Below, piece after piece: positions 62,970 through 64,000 of a stretch of 64,000 nucleotides of DNA. The notes below the pieces were generated by a model that ran no database searches, was not told the origin of the DNA, and was given only the letters and a program-made list of their open reading frames with translations. The stretch's first letter is position 1. Each line of letters opens with the position of its first letter. The stretch comes from Nocardioides luteus (GTDB lineage: Bacteria > Actinomycetota > Actinomycetes > Propionibacteriales > Nocardioidaceae). The stretch is taken from positions 1 through 64,000 of the forward strand of contig NZ_JZDQ02000022.1 of the NCBI RefSeq assembly GCF_000960475.2. The letters are read 5' to 3'. The translations under genes were made by a program, and so were the position numbers.

Positions 62970-63002
62970 CGAAACGTTTGCGTCTAGCGAGTGGATGCTA
63001 GA
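62970..63002. promoter_or_regulatory. Candidate LacI-family operator and dyad in the GH172/lacI gap
   Basis: CGAAACGTTTGCG begins at 62970, with an 8-bp palindromic core AAACGTTT, the form many LacI/PurR-type regulators bind. A second dyad TCTAGC (62983-62988) and GCTAGA (62997-63002) follows. Both lie just upstream of the GH172 start (62928) in the 169-bp divergent region, well placed for repression. Confidence 0.55.
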
Positions 63003-63097
63003 GCCAGTCGCGCATCCGGCGCAATGGGCGCTAACCTGCAAAATCCCGGATGCCATCCGAGTGCAGCCGGACAGGAAAACGATTGATTGGGGAACGA

Positions 63098-64000
63098 ATG
63101 GCTACGATCGTCGAGGTCGCGCGACTTGCCGGCGTGTCCACATCGACGGTGTCGCACGTGCTCAACGACACGCGCAACGTCGAGCCGAGCACCCGCGCCA
63201 AGGTGATGGCCGCGATCGAGAAGACCGGCTATCGCCAGGACGCCGTCGCACGCGCCATGCGCCGCGCGCGCACCGACAGCATCGGGCTGGTCGTCTCCGA
63301 TGCCGGCGAACCCGCCTTCGCCGAGATGGTCCACGGCGTCGAGCACGCCGCGGCAGCCCGGGGACTGACCCTGGTGCTCGCCAACTCCGCCGAGGACCCC
63401 GTACGAGAGGAACGTGCCGTCAACACGCTGCTGTCGCGCCGCGTCGACGGGCTGATCATCGCGCGGTGCGCCGCGTCGAGCGCCGCCGTCTCCTCGCGCC
63501 TCGAGTCCGAATCACCTCGCCCGGTGGTGCTGCTGGACCGGGTCTTCGACAACTCGCCCCACGACCAGGTGGGCGCCGACAACCGCGAGTCGATGCGCAG
63601 ACTCGTCGAGCACCTGCAGGCGGCCGGCCACCGCCGATTCCTCCTCGTCGCAGGAGACCAGCGCGTTCCCACGCTCGTCGAGCGCTTCCGCGGGTTCCGC
63701 GACGCGATCCGCGACGCAGATCTGCCACAGCAGGTCGTGGTGGACGCGGTCGACATGGCAGAGGTACGAGAGAAGGTCGCCGCAGCGCTCGAGCAGGGCG
63801 ACGCCACCTGCGTGATCGCATCGAGCACACCCCTCGCGGTCGCGACGCTCGAGTGTCTCCGCGACGCCGGCCTGACCACGCCCGAGCAGATCGCGTTCGC
63901 AGCCTTCGACGGCTTCAGCCACTCCGACCTCTTCCGCCCGACCATCACGACGGTTCGACAGCCCGCGTTCGAGATGGGTGCGGCAGCGGTCTCGCTGCTG
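63098..64000 (+). CDS. LacI-family transcriptional regulator (3' end cut by window)
   Basis: LacI/GalR regulator, at least 301 residues, running off the right edge with no stop. HTH ATIVEVARLAGVSTSTVSHV is followed by hinge-region VARAMRRARTDSIGLVV and the periplasmic-binding-like ligand domain (LLSRRVDGLII, FAAFDGFSHSDLF). GGGGAACGA lies before the ATG at 63098. Being divergent from GH172-GH32, it is the probable sugar-responsive repressor of that operon. Confidence 0.93.
   Translation, partial: MATIVEVARLAGVSTSTVSHVLNDTRNVEPSTRAKVMAAIEKTGYRQDAVARAMRRARTDSIGLVVSDAGEPAFAEMVHGVEHAAAARGLTLVLANSAEDPVREERAVNTLLSRRVDGLIIARCAASSAAVSSRLESESPRPVVLLDRVFDNSPHDQVGADNRESMRRLVEHLQAAGHRRFLLVAGDQRVPTLVERFRGFRDAIRDADLPQQVVVDAVDMAEVREKVAAALEQGDATCVIASSTPLAVATLECLRDAGLTTPEQIAFAAFDGFSHSDLFRPTITTVRQPAFEMGAAAVSLL

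Overview
The window is about 70% GC (judged by eye) and reads as chromosome from an actinobacterium, most likely Nocardioidaceae (Nocardioides-like). Evidence for this is a complete conservon (cvnA-E type), a mycothiol-dependent-enzyme family protein, a WhiB regulator, the mabA-inhA style fabG-fabI pair, an actinobacterial Vms1-like release factor (acVLRF1), DUF3099 and frequent GTG starts. No rRNA, tRNA, insertion sequence, prophage or CRISPR array was seen.

Layout. 1-3423: end of an alpha-glucoside ABC uptake operon (two MalFG-type permeases and a GH13 glucosidase). 3.5-8.9 kb: SpoU methyltransferase, CysG-like siroheme enzyme, PEBP protein, orphan response regulator and a flavin reductase/LLM monooxygenase pair. 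9.0-21.3 kb: an ABC-2 exporter next to five condensation/PapA-superfamily acyltransferases, a glycosyltransferase and an alpha/beta hydrolase, which looks like an unassigned acylated-glycolipid or glycoside pathway. 21.3-28.8 kb: amine metabolism (ethanolamine ammonia-lyase eutBC with a permease, PfpI-like protein, FAD amine oxidase, BCCT transporter). 28.9-43 kb: mostly housekeeping genes (nitroreductase, TauE, SPFH/NfeD, serB, SixA, fabI-fabG, nucleoside hydrolase, moaA, SURF1, ABC exporter). 43.2-47.4 kb: conservon ending in a P450 whose K-helix lacks ExxR. 47.4-57.8 kb: ABC-F, metallopeptidase, APH-like kinase, acVLRF1, OmpA/HhH envelope pair, small enzymes and a DAACS symporter. 58 kb: a WhiB gene with an upstream small ORF and an intrinsic terminator in its leader. 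58.6-60.4 kb: ald with a divergent Lrp regulator. 60.3-64 kb: a GH32/GH172/LacI locus that suggests fructan or difructose-anhydride use, cut by the window end.

Most unusual is a family of 21-bp units in inverted tandem arrays. The arrays fill three convergent gene junctions (3423-3518, 34995-35352, 39030-39129), and the same architecture lies in frame inside cvnA (43422-43644), where it encodes a 7-residue Ala/Ser/Asp repeat. A related 31-bp inverted array sits at a fourth convergent junction (58505-58600). The hexamer CGTACG also appears strongly over-represented in all reading frames (19 copies counted in the first 10 kb, about 3 to 4 expected). Other convergent junctions carry conventional hairpins, including a 50-bp perfect palindrome at 11661-11710.
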